Shown one piece after another: positions 24,548 to 33,309 of a DNA stretch of 64,000 nt (positions within the stretch are counted from its first letter, which is position 1; every line of letters starts with the position of its first letter). This DNA is from an uncultured Opitutaceae bacterium. GTDB lineage: Bacteria > Verrucomicrobiota > Verrucomicrobiia > Opitutales > Opitutaceae. The stretch lies in assembly GCA_937902925.1 (NCBI GenBank), contig CALFNN010000047.1:1-64000 (forward strand), given 5' to 3'. The translations under genes and the position numbers were made by a program. Below the pieces are notes generated by a model. It ran no database searches. It was not told the origin of the DNA and was given only the letters and a program-made list of their open reading frames with translations.

Positions 24548-26785
24548 ATGCCTGAATCCACGCGTCGCGAATTTCTCAAAACCACCGCCGTTGCCGGCGC
24601 GGCTGTCACGCTCGGCGAACTGTCCCTCCGCTCCGCGCTCGCGGCGGATGTGCCCGCGGCTGCGGGAGCTGTGACGCCGGGGGAAATTCCGGCATCACCG
24701 TCATGGGTCGACAAGCCGATGCGCTGGGCGCAGCTCACGCTGGTCGAGGACGACCCGGGGAAGTTCGACCTGCAGTTCTGGTTCGACTACTTTGCGCGGA
24801 CGCACTCCGACGCGGTGTGCCTGAGCGGCGGCGGCTGTGTGGCGTATTATCCGACCAAGGTTCCGTTTCACCACCGCAGCGCGTGGCTCGGCGACCGCGA
24901 TGTGCTCGGCGAGTTGATCGCGGGCTGCCGCAAGCTCGGGATGGTCGTCATCGTGCGCACCGATCCGCACGCAACCTACGACGACGTGCAGGCGGCGCAT
25001 CCCGACTGGATCGCCGTGACCGCGGATGGGAAGCCGCGCCGGCATTGGGCGTCGCCCGAGATGTGGGTCACCTGCGGACTCGGGCCCTACAACTTCGACT
25101 TCATGACCGACGTGAAGCGCGAGCTGGCGACGCTCTACCGGCCCGATGGAATTTTCATCAACCGCTGGGACGGCTCCGGCATGTGTTACTGCGAGCATTG
25201 CCGCGCGAATTTCAAGACCGCCACCGGCTTCGAGTTGCCGCGGACGAACAATGTGCAGGATCCGGCGCGGCACGCCTACATCCTCTGGCGGCAGCAGCGG
25301 TTGTTTGCACTCTGGCGGCATTGGGACGACGCGGTGCGCGCGATCAATCCCGACTCCTGCGTCATCCCGAACGGCGGCGGCGGCGCCACGAGTTCGCTCG
25401 ACATGAAATACATCGGCGAACTCGCGCCGACGCTGATAGCGGATTACCAGGCGCGGCGTGGGCTGATGCCACCGTGGGCGAACGGCAAACGCGGCAAGGA
25501 ATTCCGGGCGACGATGGGCCGGAAGCCGATCGTCGGGATCTTCAGCGTCGGGCTCGAGGAGCCGTATCGCTGGAAGGACTCGGTGCAGAACGGCGAGGAA
25601 ATCCGGCTCTGGGCGATCGACGGCGTGGCGAACGGCCTCCGCCCGTGGTTCACGAAATTTGCGGGCACCATCAACGACCCGCGGTGGCTCAAGCCCGTCG
25701 AGGACCTCTACAAATGGTGCCACGGCGCCGAGCGCTACCTGCGCAACGAGCGGCCGCTCGCGCGCGTCGGCCTCGTGCTGTCGCAGCAATCGGCGTGGTT
25801 CGTGCCGGCCGAGCGCGGCGGGCGCAGCGATCCGGAGGACGCGGCGCTCGGCTGGTATCAGGCGCTGATCGAGGCGCGCGTGCCGTTCGAGATGGTCCAT
25901 GACCGGTTGCTCGATGCGGAACACCTCGCGGCGTTCAAGACGCTTATCCTGCCCGACATCACGGCGCTGTCCGACGCGCAGTGCACGCAACTCCGCGAAT
26001 TCGTCGCGCGCGGCGGTGGCCTGATCGCGACGACCGGCACGTCGCTTCACGACGAAAACGGAGTGAAGCGAAAAGACTTCGGGTTGGCCGATCTCTTCGG
26101 GGTGAGTTTCACCGGGAAAACCGAGGGACCGATGCACAACGCTTACCTGCGGCTCGAGCACGAAGCCGCGCCTAATCATCCGCTGCTGGCGGGACTTGAG
26201 GACGCGCCACGGATCATCCATGGCATCTGGCGGCTTGAGGTGACGGCGAAGGAAAAATTTCCGCCGCCGCCGCTCACGCTGATTCCGTCGTATCCCGACC
26301 TGCCGATGGAGAAAGTCTATGCGCGGGTGCCGAAGACGGATATCGCGCAGGTGTTCCTGCGCGAGAGCGGCGCCGGGCGCGTGGTGTATTTTCCGTGGGA
26401 TATCGATCGCACCTTCTGGGAAATCCTCGATGTCGATCACGGTCAGCTCCTGCGCAACGCGCTCGCTTGGGCCACAAACGAGCCGGCGCCGGTCACGGTG
26501 GCGGGCATCGGCGTGCTGGACGTAACCGTTTGGGAGCAGAAGAAATCGCTCACCGTCCATCTCGTGAACCTGACGAATCCGATGATGATGAAAGGGCCGA
26601 TCCGTGAGCTGATCCCCGTGGGCGAACAGAAGGTTCGCGTGCGGCTGCCGGATGGAAAAAAAGCGCGCGGTGTGCGGCTGCTGGTGGCGGACGCGGCGGT
26701 GCCGCTGCGCCAGACCGGCGAGTGGGTCGAGGCGACCGTGCCCTCGATTCTCGCGCACGAGGTCGTGGCGGTGGATTACGTGTAG
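24548..26785 (+). CDS. Tat-exported GHL6/beta-galactosidase-like protein
   Basis: A 745-residue protein with a twin-arginine signal, STRREFLKTTAVAGAAVTLG. The TIM-barrel GHL6 (hypothetical glycosyl hydrolase 6) domain spans ~50-400, with HATYDDVQAAHPDWIAV and RPDGIFINRWDG. A beta-galactosidase-trimerisation-like domain follows (~400-640, with ARVGLVLSQQSAWFV and LILPDITALSDAQ). The C-terminal beta domain contains VHLVNLTNPMMM. Related proteins cluster with sulfatases and polysaccharide enzymes; the substrate is unknown. It is convergent with the FGE-like/PL11 gene across the hairpin-rich repeat at 26863-26909. Confidence 0.85.
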   Translation: MPESTRREFLKTTAVAGAAVTLGELSLRSALAADVPAAAGAVTPGEIPASPSWVDKPMRWAQLTLVEDDPGKFDLQFWFDYFARTHSDAVCLSGGGCVAYYPTKVPFHHRSAWLGDRDVLGELIAGCRKLGMVVIVRTDPHATYDDVQAAHPDWIAVTADGKPRRHWASPEMWVTCGLGPYNFDFMTDVKRELATLYRPDGIFINRWDGSGMCYCEHCRANFKTATGFELPRTNNVQDPARHAYILWRQQRLFALWRHWDDAVRAINPDSCVIPNGGGGATSSLDMKYIGELAPTLIADYQARRGLMPPWANGKRGKEFRATMGRKPIVGIFSVGLEEPYRWKDSVQNGEEIRLWAIDGVANGLRPWFTKFAGTINDPRWLKPVEDLYKWCHGAERYLRNERPLARVGLVLSQQSAWFVPAERGGRSDPEDAALGWYQALIEARVPFEMVHDRLLDAEHLAAFKTLILPDITALSDAQCTQLREFVARGGGLIATTGTSLHDENGVKRKDFGLADLFGVSFTGKTEGPMHNAYLRLEHEAAPNHPLLAGLEDAPRIIHGIWRLEVTAKEKFPPPPLTLIPSYPDLPMEKVYARVPKTDIAQVFLRESGAGRVVYFPWDIDRTFWEILDVDHGQLLRNALAWATNEPAPVTVAGIGVLDVTVWEQKKSLTVHLVNLTNPMMMKGPIRELIPVGEQKVRVRLPDGKKARGVRLLVADAAVPLRQTGEWVEATVPSILAHEVVAVDYV

Positions 26786-26831
26786 AGTGGTTGGCGGCGC
26801 CCGAATCCAGGGCGTCGGGAAAAGTTGCAGG

Positions 26832-26852
26832 GGCGCAGCAGGTCTGCGCCCT
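26832..26852. terminator. Hairpin between convergent genes
   Basis: Perfect eight-base arms GGGCGCAG and CTGCGCCC with a five-base loop lie 46 bases after the GHL6 stop. There is no T-run, so intrinsic termination is possible but not certain. Confidence 0.45.
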
Positions 26853-26862
26853 GACTCAGGTG

Positions 26863-26909
26863 TAGCCGGCCTCGTTGAGGCCGGGCCGGGGTCAGCGACC
26901 CCGGCTACA
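26863..26909. repeat. GTAGCC...GGCTAC element with two nested hairpins
   Basis: Outer arms GTAGCC (26863-26868) and GGCTAC (26904-26909) enclose two perfect hairpins, CCGGCCTC-GTT-GAGGCCGG and CCGGGGTC-AGC-GACCCCGG. The whole can fold as a three-way junction. A weaker relative lies at 875-897. It sits between convergent genes. Confidence 0.6.
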
Positions 26910-26948
26910 ATGGCAGCGGTTCCTCAAAGGCCTCGGCCCGAAGAATGT

Positions 26949-29363
26949 TCACTTCTTCTTGTCGGGCGGCTGCCACTCGAAATACGCGCCGTAGCCGGAG
27001 GTCAGGTTGCGCGCGAGCCACGTGCGATATTCGTGATCGGCGAGACGCGTGACGTCGCGGTTGTTGATGGGCGTCGTATTCGTATAAATCGAAACCGTCT
27101 GCCGGCCGTTGACGTTGGTCGTGCAGATGAGTTCGTCGCGATAGTCGCCCATGAGATCGGCGGCATACATCACGCGGCCAGTGCCCTCGTTCGGGCCCGG
27201 CTCGGGGAGCATGTCGAGGCCCTTGCCGTTGAATTTGCCGAGGCGTTTGCCGTCGTTCGACATCATCTCGTGCTGGCCGCCGAGCCAGTTCACGGGCGTC
27301 CACCCACCCAGCCACGGCTGCAGGATGATGTCGCCCTTGGCGTTGAAAAGCAGGGTGTCGCGCACGAAATGGCCGTCGCGATTGGCCATGATTTCCAGGC
27401 CGGGCGAGGAGGCGAGGATGTCGGCGACCCAGCCGGTGTGGTCATGCGTCCAGCGCGGATCGTCCTCGCGGTTGATTTTCCAGATCACCTTGCCGGTGTC
27501 GGCATCGACGACGTAGGCGCCGGCATTCGTGTTGTCCTCGATGCCGTAGAAAACCTGGCGGCCGGGGAGGCCGGGAATGATGTGCTTCACCGCGACGGTG
27601 TCCGGATGGCCGGCGTAGATCGACCAGCGGACGGTGCCGTCGGAATTGAGGCAGGTGCTGCCGTCGAAGACCTCGTCCTTGCCATCGCCGTTGACGTCGG
27701 CGTTGACGATGTAATGGGCGCCGCTGCCGTTGGTCTCGCCGAAGCTCTTGAACTGCCAGAGCTGTTTCAGGTCGCGACCGTCGTAGGCGGTGAAGATCTC
27801 GTTCTCGTAGAGACCGGACTGCGTGATGATCGCAGGGTGCACGCCGTCGAGGTAGGCGATGCCCATCACGATGCGCGTCGAGGAGCGCGAGAAATCGGAA
27901 ACCATGGGAGTCCACGGCGTCCGGCGGATCGTCTCGCCCGTCATGCCATTGAGCACGGCGAGATAAACCTGGTCGCCCTCCTGGGCGCGGCAGACGACCT
28001 CGTCCTTGCCGTCGCCGTCGAGATCGTAGCACAGCACCGGGCTGTTGTTGTGGCTGCCGAAGCACTGCGACCACCAGACGAGCGGGCGGCGCCAGATGCT
28101 CTTGCCGTAGCTGGTGATCGCCTCGATCTCGACGGGCACGCCGGGATCGACGGAGCGCTCGTTGATGCCGTTATCGAGGCGGAACACGGCGTCGGTGACG
28201 CCGTCGCCATCGATGTCGCCGAACGCGGCGGTCAGGCCGCCGATCTTCACGTTTGGCGTGAAGCTCGCGATCAGCCCGCTCTTTTTCTCGGCGGGTTCGC
28301 GGCCGGCCCACTCGGACGGCGGGCCCTCATGGCCGTCGGGATAGACGGCGCGGACGCGATAGTAGACGATGAGTTCGCCGTCCGGCTGGTCCGGGCCCTC
28401 GCCGCGCGTGTGCTGGACGGGGCGGGCGCCGGGCGGATTCGGGTCGAGGAAATTTGTCGAGTCGGTGATCGGAGTGGCGGTGAGCTTCTCGCCCGCGGCG
28501 TGGCGGTATTGCGTGCGGTAGACGTTGAAGCCGATGTTGGGCGGATCGTCGGGGAGGAGATTCCAGCTCACGAAAATCTTCCGGTCGCCCGCGGAGCCGG
28601 TGACGAGCCGGCGATTTTGCCGGAGAAAACCGGTCGAGCCGGCCGGCGCGCGCACGACGCGGAAGCCGAGATCGGCGTGGCGGATGCCCTCGAGTTGGTA
28701 GGCGGCGTTGCCGAGTTCCATGTAGTAGGCGGTGCGCGCCCACGAGCCGCCCATCGCCCAGCCCTCGCGATCGTCCTGCGACGTGATCCGAAACACGAAG
28801 CCGCCGAGCGTCTGGTCGGGATCGTAGTTCACCATCTGCCAGACGTTGCCGGCCAGGTCATAGAGGCCCCAGGGATTCGGCGGGAATTGTTTCACCGGCT
28901 GGAGGCGCTGGCGCCAGACGCTGATGTCGCGCTCGCCCTTCGCGGAAAAATTCGCGCGCCCCTCGGGCGGGTCGTTGCCCCAGACGTATTTGATGTCGGC
29001 GCGGCCGGCCCGCGCGGCGTATTCGAACTCGGACGAAGTCGGGAGCCGGTAGACGCGGCCCTCCTTCTTCGTGCGCCAGTTCGTGTAGGCCCGCACGTCG
29101 CTGTAGCGGTTGACGAAAATCACGGGGCGATTCTCGAAGCCGGCGGGGATTTTGCCGTTCGTCCAGTAGGGCGGCGGCGGGTATTTGGCGTCGTCAACGA
29201 AGACTTTGTATTCCGCGTTGGTCACCGGGTGATCCGCCATTTCGAAATCATCGAGACGGATCCCGGGGCGTAACGTGCCGCCCTTGATGAGGACGAAATC
29301 CTGCGCGGTCGCACGGGATACGCCGAGGCTCAGCACCAGGAGGAGGGGTAACATCCGGGTCAT
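26949..29363 (-). CDS. FGE-like domain fused to PL11-type rhamnogalacturonan lyase
   Basis: An 804-residue exported protein (signal ~1-21, MTRMLPLLLVLSLGVSRATA). Residues ~22-225 form a formylglycine-generating-enzyme-like domain (HPVTNAEYKVFVDDA, YRLPTSSEFEYAARAG, GGSWARTAYY, LGFRVVR). The cysteine pair used for catalysis in true FGE is not visible in the GGSW region. From ~240 to the end lies a PL11-type rhamnogalacturonan lyase: a fibronectin-like entry (YRVRAVYPDG), then repeated Ca-binding blades such as FGDIDGDGVTDAVF, YDLDGDGKDEVVC and ADVNGDGKDEVFDG. PL11 enzymes cleave pectic rhamnogalacturonan I. The FGE-like part probably serves as a C-type-lectin-fold binding module. Confidence 0.88.
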   Translation of the reverse strand: MTRMLPLLLVLSLGVSRATAQDFVLIKGGTLRPGIRLDDFEMADHPVTNAEYKVFVDDAKYPPPPYWTNGKIPAGFENRPVIFVNRYSDVRAYTNWRTKKEGRVYRLPTSSEFEYAARAGRADIKYVWGNDPPEGRANFSAKGERDISVWRQRLQPVKQFPPNPWGLYDLAGNVWQMVNYDPDQTLGGFVFRITSQDDREGWAMGGSWARTAYYMELGNAAYQLEGIRHADLGFRVVRAPAGSTGFLRQNRRLVTGSAGDRKIFVSWNLLPDDPPNIGFNVYRTQYRHAAGEKLTATPITDSTNFLDPNPPGARPVQHTRGEGPDQPDGELIVYYRVRAVYPDGHEGPPSEWAGREPAEKKSGLIASFTPNVKIGGLTAAFGDIDGDGVTDAVFRLDNGINERSVDPGVPVEIEAITSYGKSIWRRPLVWWSQCFGSHNNSPVLCYDLDGDGKDEVVCRAQEGDQVYLAVLNGMTGETIRRTPWTPMVSDFSRSSTRIVMGIAYLDGVHPAIITQSGLYENEIFTAYDGRDLKQLWQFKSFGETNGSGAHYIVNADVNGDGKDEVFDGSTCLNSDGTVRWSIYAGHPDTVAVKHIIPGLPGRQVFYGIEDNTNAGAYVVDADTGKVIWKINREDDPRWTHDHTGWVADILASSPGLEIMANRDGHFVRDTLLFNAKGDIILQPWLGGWTPVNWLGGQHEMMSNDGKRLGKFNGKGLDMLPEPGPNEGTGRVMYAADLMGDYRDELICTTNVNGRQTVSIYTNTTPINNRDVTRLADHEYRTWLARNLTSGYGAYFEWQPPDKKK

Positions 29364-29510
29364 GGCGGGCACGGTCGTGCGGTCAACACGGGCGGTCAAT
29401 GACCACAGGGTCCGGACAGTTCGACCCGGGGTGGCGCCGGTAACCAAGGCCGCGGCGGGACGTCTCGTGCTTCGAACCCGAAAGCAGAAAACCTCCAGCC
29501 AGATTTCACC

Positions 29511-29948
29511 ATGAAAACTCTCGCCAAAATCACCTTGTTCGCGGTCGGTCTTGCCGTGATCGCCCTCCCGCTGCTCAACGCCGCCGACACCGATGCCACG
29601 ACGCCGGCGCCCGCCGGGAAGCAGACCCACGCCGGCCGGCATCCCCGGATGCGCGCGCTGATGCTCCGCAAGGCGGTGCGCCAGCGCGTGGCGCAGAAAC
29701 TCAACCTCACCGACGAGCAGAAGACCCAGCTCAAAACGACGCGCACAAATACGGTCGCGGCGGTGAAGGCGATCCGGGCCGACACGAGTCTCACGCCCGA
29801 GCAGAAAAAGGCCAAGGTGCGCGAGACGTTGCAGACGGCGCGCGCCGGGTTGAAAAACGTGCTCACCGCCGAGCAGCAGGCGAAGATCGGCAAGCTGCGC
29901 CGGTTGATTCGCGCCCGCCGGCAGGCCCGCGGCGCCGCCGGGGTCTGA
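29511..29948 (+). CDS. LTXXQ-motif periplasmic protein (Spy/CpxP-like)
   Basis: A 145-residue protein with a signal peptide (MKTLAKITLFAVGLAVIALP). The highly basic helical body contains LNLTDEQKTQLKTTRTNTV and SLTPEQKKAKVRETLQTA, two LTxxQ-type motifs, and ends in a basic tail (KLRRLIRARRQARG). Spy/CpxP-type proteins are periplasmic chaperones or stress sensors; the strong positive charge here is more extreme than usual. It is divergent from the FGE-like/PL11 gene and precedes the HtrA protease, which fits a shared envelope-stress role. Confidence 0.8.
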   Translation: MKTLAKITLFAVGLAVIALPLLNAADTDATTPAPAGKQTHAGRHPRMRALMLRKAVRQRVAQKLNLTDEQKTQLKTTRTNTVAAVKAIRADTSLTPEQKKAKVRETLQTARAGLKNVLTAEQQAKIGKLRRLIRARRQARGAAGV

Positions 29949-30170
29949 GCCTGGCGTCGCGCCCGATTTTGGGGAGCCACCGTCCGCCGCCGCGACCACC
30001 GCGCGCGGCGGATTTCGTTGGCGACGGCGACCCGGGATTGAAATGGAACCCGGGGGCTGCGCCGCCGGTCAGGACGCGACGCTCCGCCCCGGCGAAGGCT
30101 CCAAACTGGAGAGTTGCCGCGCGGCCGGAATTCAATCCGGTTTCATCCCCACAAGATTATCCGCCCAGCC

Positions 30171-31718
30171 ATGAATATGATCCCACTGCGAAAGCTCGCC
30201 CTGTGTTCCCTCGTCCTCGCGCTCGCCGGCGGGGCCAGCCTGGCCCTCTGGGGGAGCGACAAACCGGGCAAGGCGGCCGACCATCCGCCCCTCAAATTCC
30301 AGACCGATGCGAAGCCGATCAATCGCGATGCCGCGGAGCGGGTCAGCTATTCGAACGTCGTCAAGAAAACCGCGCCCAGCGTCGTCTATGTTTATTCGAG
30401 CAAGACCGTGAAGGGGCAGGATATGTCGCAGTTTTTCAACGATCCCATGTTCCGGCGGTTCTTCGGGATCCCCGGCCCGGGCGACGATGGCAATGACGAT
30501 GGTCGAGGCGGCGGTGGCGGAGGCGGCCGGGGTGGTCGGGGTCGAGGTGGACGTGCTCCCGACCAGAAACAGCAGAGCCTCGGGTCGGGTATCATCATCT
30601 CGAGCGACGGCTATATCCTGACGAACAATCACGTCATCGACGGCGCCGACGAAGTGAAGGTCGCCGTGGGCGAGGCGCGGAAGGAATACAAGGCGACCGT
30701 GATCGGCCGCGATGCGACCGCGGACGTCGCCGTGTTGAAGATCGACGCCACCGGTCTCACCGCCGCGACCATCGGCGACAGCGAGCAACTGGAAGTGGGC
30801 GACGTCGTGCTCGCGATCGGCGATCCGTTCGGCATCGGCCAGTCGGTCAGCCGCGGCATCGTCAGCGCGCTCAGCCGCGGCAACCTCGGCATCGAGGATC
30901 TCGAGGATTTCATCCAGACCGACGCGGCGATCAACCCCGGCAATTCCGGCGGGGCGCTCATCGACACCGACGGCCGGGTCATTGGGCTCAACACCGCGAT
31001 CCTCAGCCGCAGCGGTGGATTCAACGGCGTCGGGTTCGCGATTCCGATCAACCTCGTGCGTTCGATCGCCGAGCAGTTGGTCGCGACCGGCGAGGTGAAC
31101 CGCGCCTATCTGGGCGTGCAGACCCAGCCGATGACCGAGGAGCTGTCATCCATGTTGAAGGTGACAAATGGGGCGCTCATCGCGGAGGTGAAGCCGGACA
31201 CGCCGGCCGACAAGGCCGGCCTGAAGGATGGCGACATCATCACCAAGGTCGATGGGACCGCGATCAAGGATGGCCGGCACCTGCAGTTGACGGTGAGCCA
31301 TATCACACCGGGCACGGAGGCGAACATCGAGTATGTGCGCGATGGCAAGACGGCGACCGTCAAAGTTAAGCTCGCACGCCGGCCGGACGACCTGCTCGCG
31401 GGCGGCGGCGCCGAAGGCGGCAAGGACGAGGGCGTGTTGAACGGCGTCGGGATCGGCGACATCACGGCCCAAGTGCGCGACGAGCTCAATCTGCCGCGCC
31501 GCGTCCAGGGCGTGGTCATCACGAGCGTCGATCCCGACAGCGCGTCGGCCCGCGCCGGATTGAAGGAGGGCGATGTGATCACCGACCTCGACCGCAAGCC
31601 GATCCACAACGCCGACGAGGCGGTGAAGCTGAGCTACGATATCAAGGGACCGAAGGTGCTCGTCCATTTCTGGCGCGACGGCCAGAGCTCCTACCTCGTG
31701 GTCGACGAGTCGAAGTAA
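30171..31718 (+). CDS. HtrA/DegP-type periplasmic serine protease
   Basis: A 515-residue protein with a signal peptide (~1-25), a trypsin-like domain and two PDZ domains (~300-385 and ~420-510). The catalytic triad is H154 (LTNNHVIDGA), D185 (TADVAVLKID) and S259 (NPGNSGGAL). The LA-like loop before the protease domain contains an unusual Gly/Arg-rich run (residues 111-128). HtrA enzymes degrade misfolded envelope proteins. The gene lies directly after the LTXXQ-type protein gene, and its stop is followed by a hairpin shared with the convergent permease. Confidence 0.92.
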   Translation: MNMIPLRKLALCSLVLALAGGASLALWGSDKPGKAADHPPLKFQTDAKPINRDAAERVSYSNVVKKTAPSVVYVYSSKTVKGQDMSQFFNDPMFRRFFGIPGPGDDGNDDGRGGGGGGGRGGRGRGGRAPDQKQQSLGSGIIISSDGYILTNNHVIDGADEVKVAVGEARKEYKATVIGRDATADVAVLKIDATGLTAATIGDSEQLEVGDVVLAIGDPFGIGQSVSRGIVSALSRGNLGIEDLEDFIQTDAAINPGNSGGALIDTDGRVIGLNTAILSRSGGFNGVGFAIPINLVRSIAEQLVATGEVNRAYLGVQTQPMTEELSSMLKVTNGALIAEVKPDTPADKAGLKDGDIITKVDGTAIKDGRHLQLTVSHITPGTEANIEYVRDGKTATVKVKLARRPDDLLAGGGAEGGKDEGVLNGVGIGDITAQVRDELNLPRRVQGVVITSVDPDSASARAGLKEGDVITDLDRKPIHNADEAVKLSYDIKGPKVLVHFWRDGQSSYLVVDESK

Positions 31719-31787
31719 GTGCGGCGGCCGCGATTGGGCCCGACTGGTTGCGACGACAGCGCGCCGGCTCGCTCGAAAGTAGCAAGT

Positions 31788-31810
31788 AGCGCCGGCGCCC
31801 TGCCGGCGCT
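31788..31810. terminator. Bidirectional hairpin between htrA-like and macB-like genes
   Basis: Perfect nine-base arms AGCGCCGGC and GCCGGCGCT with a five-base loop lie between two convergent genes (stops at 31718 and 31820). It is likely a shared terminator, though it could equally be a dispersed intergenic repeat; no T-run is present. Confidence 0.45.
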
Positions 31811-31819
31811 CCGCCCGCC

Positions 31820-33037
31820 TCACTCGAAGCGCAACGCGTCGATCGGGTCGAGCTGCGCGGCGCGGCGGGCCGGATAGTAGCCGAAGAAGATGCCGACGAC
31901 GGCGCTGAAGGCCACGGCCAGAATCACCGAGCCGGGCGACACATCCACTGGCCAGCCCTTGAGCTGCGCGAGCAACTGCGATCCGCCGATGCCGCACCCC
32001 ACGCCGGCGAGGCCGCCCATCAGGCTCAGCAACACGGCCTCGATCAGGAATTGCCGCAGGACGTCGCGGGCGTGCGCGCCGACGGCGAGCCGGAGGCCGA
32101 TCTCACGCGTGCGCTCCGTCACGCTCACCAGCATGATGTTCATGATGCCGATGCCGCCGACCAGCAGCGAGACGCCGGCAATCGCGCCGAGCAGCGCCGT
32201 CATGGTCTTGGTTGTCGCCGTCGCCCGCTCGACGATGTCCATCTGGTTGCGCACGATGAAATCGGGGCCGTCGTGTTCGCCCAGCCGGTGGCGGGCGAAC
32301 AGCAAGTCGGTGATTTGCTGCTCGACCGCGCCGAACGCACCCATGCTGGCGACTTGCACGAGGATCGTGTTCACATAGGTGCGGCGGGCCAGCCGCCGCT
32401 GGTGGCTGGTGTAGGGGACGACGATCACGTCGTCCTGATCCTGATTGCCGAGGTTGAATCCCTTGCGCGCCAGCACGCCGATGATGCGGAAGGGCGCGCC
32501 GCCGATGCGCAGGATCCGGCCGAGGGGATTCTCGTCGGGAAAGAGCTGGTCGACGATCGTCTGGCCGACCACGGCGACCTTGGCGACGCGTTGCACATCC
32601 TGCGGCGAAAACATCGCGCCTTGGGCGACCGGCCAGTCGCGCAGGAAAAGATAGTCGGCGGATTCGCCGAGGATCGTCGTGTTCCAGTTGCGGCCCTCGG
32701 CGAGGACCTGGCTGCGGCTGCGCACTTCCGGGCTCACGGCGACCACCTGGGGAATGTCGCGGGCGATGGCCTTGGCGTCGTCCGGGGTGAGCGTGACCCG
32801 TCCGCCGAGGCCGCTGCGGACGCCGTTCGTGCGAAAGCTCCCGGGATAGACGAACATGAGATTCTGCCCGAGGTTCGCGATCTGCCCGGCGATGCGCGCC
32901 TGGGCGCCGTTGCCGATGCTGACGAGTGCGATCACCGCGCCGACGCCGATGATGATCCCGAGGCCGGTGAGCATCGAGCGCAGCTTGTTGCGCCGCAGGG
33001 CGCGCAGGGAGATTTTGAACGTGGTAAGGAGATTCAC
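31820..33037 (-). CDS. MacB/FtsX-type ABC transporter permease
   Basis: A 405-residue inner-membrane protein. TM1 is at ~18-42 (SMLTGLGIIIGVGAVIALVS) and a large periplasmic MacB_PCD domain spans ~45-270. TM2-TM4 lie near the C-terminus (GAIAGVSLLVGGIGIMNIML, then VLLSLMGGLAGVGCGIGG and SVILAVAFSAVVGIFFGYYP). The family works with an ATPase and often a MacA-like adaptor to move substrates or signals across the envelope. No ATPase or adaptor gene lies next to it here. The start is a GTG at 33037, giving VNLLTTFKISLRALRRNKLR. It is divergent from the BlaI-type regulator. Confidence 0.88.
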   Translation of the reverse strand: MNLLTTFKISLRALRRNKLRSMLTGLGIIIGVGAVIALVSIGNGAQARIAGQIANLGQNLMFVYPGSFRTNGVRSGLGGRVTLTPDDAKAIARDIPQVVAVSPEVRSRSQVLAEGRNWNTTILGESADYLFLRDWPVAQGAMFSPQDVQRVAKVAVVGQTIVDQLFPDENPLGRILRIGGAPFRIIGVLARKGFNLGNQDQDDVIVVPYTSHQRRLARRTYVNTILVQVASMGAFGAVEQQITDLLFARHRLGEHDGPDFIVRNQMDIVERATATTKTMTALLGAIAGVSLLVGGIGIMNIMLVSVTERTREIGLRLAVGAHARDVLRQFLIEAVLLSLMGGLAGVGCGIGGSQLLAQLKGWPVDVSPGSVILAVAFSAVVGIFFGYYPARRAAQLDPIDALRFE

Positions 33038-33163
33038 GCGGAAAGGAAAAATCGGACAGGTTCGTCCCGGCGGTCCGTCATGGATCCATGCCGCGGATCC
33101 GGGCCGGCCGGTTGCGGCAGCCGGTTGAATGACGGGAAGTTTCGCGCGACGGCCCGGTTGTTT

Positions 33164-33183
33164 ACCTGACAATTTTGTCAGGT
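33164..33183. promoter_or_regulatory. Perfect inverted repeat in a divergent promoter region
   Basis: Arms ACCTGACA and TGTCAGGT around a four-base AT centre, located midway between the macB-like (33037) and blaI-like (33310) starts. The symmetry and position suggest a dimeric repressor or activator site. It differs from the BlaI-type operator further right. Confidence 0.45.
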
Positions 33184-33272
33184 GTTTTGATGGAACCCGG
33201 GCGCGGGAACCTCGCGGAAACCCGCTGCGCGAGGGAGGCGGCCGCCGGCGGAAAATATTTTGCTTGATATCT

Positions 33273-33300
33273 ACTACACATGTAGTTTTTTCTACTACAT
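33273..33300. promoter_or_regulatory. BlaI/MecI-type operator
   Basis: ACTACACATGTAGT (33273-33286) is a near-perfect palindrome of the TACTACA/TGTAGTA type bound by BlaI/MecI repressors, and a further half-site, CTACTACAT, lies at 33292-33300. It ends ten bases before the regulator's start, consistent with autoregulation of the regulator-peptidase operon. Confidence 0.75.
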
Positions 33301-33309
33301 CGCATCGCA

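Noticed and set aside
30132-30788. Minus-strand frame opposite the HtrA gene
   Set aside because: A mirror of the protease codons; the protease motifs are on the plus strand.
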